Notes under the pieces: model-generated | Seen by the model: only the letters and a program-made list of their open reading frames with translations | Told to the model about the DNA's origin: nothing | Databases searched by the model: none | Assembly: GCA_030248225.1 (NCBI GenBank) | Contig: JASANE010007344.1 | Location: 21,772-85,771 of the forward strand | Origin: Trileptium ribeirensis | Taxonomy: Eukaryota; Nematoda; Enoplea; Enoplida; Thoracostomopsidae | Direction of reading: 5' to 3' | DNA: 64,000 nt | Program-made: the position numbers and the translations under genes | Part shown: positions 61,681-64,000 of the stretch, in pieces | Layout of the letters: every line of letters starts with the position of its first letter | Position numbering within the stretch: position 1 is the first letter of the stretch

Positions 61681-64000
61681 CAACCCATTACGGTATTTTA
61701 GCCAGTAGTCCCGTAGATGGAGCACAGGATTTTTGAACATCAGCAAAATGCGGTTCAAAAAGTGATAGTGGACGCACCAGGTCTAATAGCGTATAACGTC
61801 TTACCCTAAAAATTGATAGCACTAAATCGTAGGTGTTCGTAGCGGGTGAAATTTTTGAGAAAATTGAAAAATTTTGGCAAAAATTGGTACAATTTAGCAA
61901 AAAAAGCTGAAAATTTTAGCAAAACATAGGTAAAATTTAGCCATAATTGGCAAGAATATTACAACTTTTGAGTTCTTGAAATTTTGAAAATTTACCCTCG
62001 TAGAACCGTCTTCCTGAGCCAACCTTGGACGCCTATACACGAAATGTTTTTAACATGATTATTAAAAACATTGCGGAGGGTGCTGCAACACAACATAGAG
62101 TACGGTTTAGCGACAGTCTTGGATCATGTGAAGCCCCCCCAGCGTATCATGTCTAGTTTTGCTCGAATATATTGTATCCATAAGTTTAAAGCCTATGCCT
62201 AAGCTGAGCCTGAGCTCACAGTTAAACTTTAAATTTTTGTCCGAAAGTACTCATGTCCATTTCCCCCCTCAGTTATAGGGAAGTGGGAACTTGACATCCA
62301 TAGTCATAAGGCTTATTTAAAGAAAGGGCTAGTGCTAAAGCATATGCTATGTGTATCCGTAACGATTCACTTTTGTCGCTTACCTCTGTCGTTTATAGAA
62401 TGGTGTGTCATAGGTTTACCCCGTTCACCCACTGTGTTATGCACCATTTGCAGTATGCACAATGTAGCTCTTCTACTTCACTGAGATCCCAACTCCAAGC
62501 CATGAATTGGTGGTTCGTTCTGTGGTGACGACGTTGGGTGTATGATTAGAATATGTCAGTTGGTTAATAATCGACAGCAGAGCTGCGCATCGATCTATTA
62601 TTTATTTCAACTCGAGCACGGGCGAACTTCTAGTGTCGGTGTTCCGTTGTTGTACTCCCTCAAAAATGGGTATCGCAAGTTCTGGTTCATTTGCGACCTT
62701 GAGGAGGAGGGTACGACACAAATAGGGGTCGCGAGTAAACTTTTCACTTCACACAAGAATGTTCTAAATTGGTCAAAATACTTTAAAATGAAACTCTAAG
62801 CGGCTCCTGTACCTCTAGCACTGTTATTTTTTCCTTTTGAGGTTGAAATAACTGTTTTATTGAATTTCATATGTATTTTTCGTTGTCGATCAAAAAATAT
62901 TGCTGTGCAAAGGAGTCCCATTCTGCAAGTGTGGGTCACTGTGCCATTTATTCCGGATGCCCCGGTGCTAACACGGCTATTTATGCAAATTTATCTTGGT
63001 AAAGGTTTTTAGCAGCGGTTATATGAAGCTCGTTAAAGTATAAAGTTTGTGCTCATGAGAATTCAAAAATAGTTAAGAAAATATATATTGGACTTTAAAC
63101 TTAAAGTATTTTGCAAACAGTTACATTTGCAAAGTTTAGGATTTTCTTTTGCCATTTACTGTGCCGAGGGAAGCTACTGATAATTTGCACACAGCTTTTA
63201 TTTTGATTTCAGTAATATTCATATTGTCATGGGCAGAATTCACTGTATATACACAGACGTACACATATTTGCGGGTAAATGTGGGTGTACACAATTACTG
63301 TACGCCCACGTAACTCGCAACTTATTCTGTTCGTGACTGACTAGCTTATATATTCTTGTGTGATTCCGTGCTCTGTAAAACATAAGCGTTTCGTTGAGCT
63401 GGAAGTAGTTCAGTAGTCACTAAGGACAAATAGTTTGCCCCGCGTACCGTGCAGTTTCGGTGTTCCCTCAAAATCAGCCGGCAACGGTATTGAGATTAAA
63501 TTTTTGTCATATCCCAGCAGCTTGTGGACTTATTATGATTGCCTTAGCGAATAAAATGGAAACATCAAATAGTTGTAATGTTGTGGAATTATTTGATGTA
63601 TTATGATTAATATGTAGTTATCAATGTTATGATTAAAGTAATGTTCTATAAATATGTTGTGATTTAGATAAAAGATAAATGAGTGGAAAAGAAATATATG
63701 CCACCTTGTGTTAAAGATTGAACACCGCTTACAGTGGTTTGTATTTCGCATCATTATTAATACAATGTGTTGTGATTTCATGCAAGGATGACGGTGTAAA
63801 ACTATGCCTCTTACGCGGATAAATCTCTCATATTATTGTACACTATAGTTCAAAAGTACAGTACCGCCAGCAATTCCGCTGCTCACTCAGACAAATCGCC
63901 ACAGCCATTTGCCGCGCGTAACGTCCCTTAAAAGATCCACGGGTGATCATCGATTGGACCAGTAGTATACACGTACTGAAAACGAAGAACGTGACACAGA

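Larger units (their letters stand above)
61004..64000. other. 3'UTR and downstream flank
   Basis: After the stop codon at 61003 there is AT-rich 3'UTR-like sequence and a MITE at about 61497. An 85-codon + ORF (62542-62799) and an 82-codon minus ORF (63533-63781) show no recognised domain. 61850-61980 is rich in AAAATT.GGCAAAA runs. No second gene is supported. Confidence 0.5.

Noticed and set aside
1..64000. A dedicated novel multi-gene system
   Set aside because: Apart from one conserved host gene, the window is mobile and satellite DNA. No cluster of co-oriented unknown genes is present.

Overview
The window looks like a eukaryotic, probably invertebrate and most likely arthropod, nuclear chromosome. 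It is AT-rich, it carries one split gene with GT-AG introns up to 17.5 kb long, and most of the rest is transposon and satellite-like repeat. I cannot name the species. No bacterial-type operons, rRNA or CRISPR arrays are seen.

The only host gene I can support runs on the + strand from 7469 to 61003. It is an orthologue of the SCAF4/SCAF8 family (SR-like CTD-associated factors). I placed fourteen coding exons by reading splice sites and checking codon phase at every junction. They join into about 1315 codons, close to human SCAF8. In order they encode: a CTD-interacting domain (CID) over exons 1-3; a His-run and acidic linker; a Gln-rich segment; an arginine/serine (RS) region; one RRM over exons 9-10 and the start of 11; a Pro-rich tract; a long disordered exon; and an Arg/Pro-rich C-terminus. 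The C-terminal helices of the CID are not encoded by any exon I can place confidently. They should lie between 18644 and 36161, where a 93-bp candidate exon (33910-34002) fits the phase but only weakly fits the sequence.

Region by region. 1-7468: upstream flank with a ~95-bp tandem array, a tRNA-like segment, a 310-bp tandem duplication and a hAT-type element nested in an older repeat. Intron 1 (7499-12615): two paralogous copies of a host repeat, invaded at three different sites by one non-autonomous hAT family. Intron 2: a repeat with a Helitron-like 3' end and a six-unit ~175-bp array. Intron 3: a small TIR element with 5-bp TSDs (two copies), a 1.54-kb TIR element with 8-bp TSDs that carries a 426-codon retrotransposon RNase H ORF, a covarying hairpin array and a TAATTA-rich tandem array. 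Introns 4-13: more copies of the same repeats, a 2.6-kb hAT-like element (42876-45503), a second Helitron-like copy and a ~170-bp array. Introns 12-13 and the 3' flank hold three copies of a mariner-type MITE.

Nothing suggests that these parts form one new system. The most unusual items are the RNase H ORF that has lost three of its four catalytic acids while staying open inside a DNA-transposon-like frame, the reciprocal empty/filled hAT sites, and the hairpin array with compensatory stem changes.
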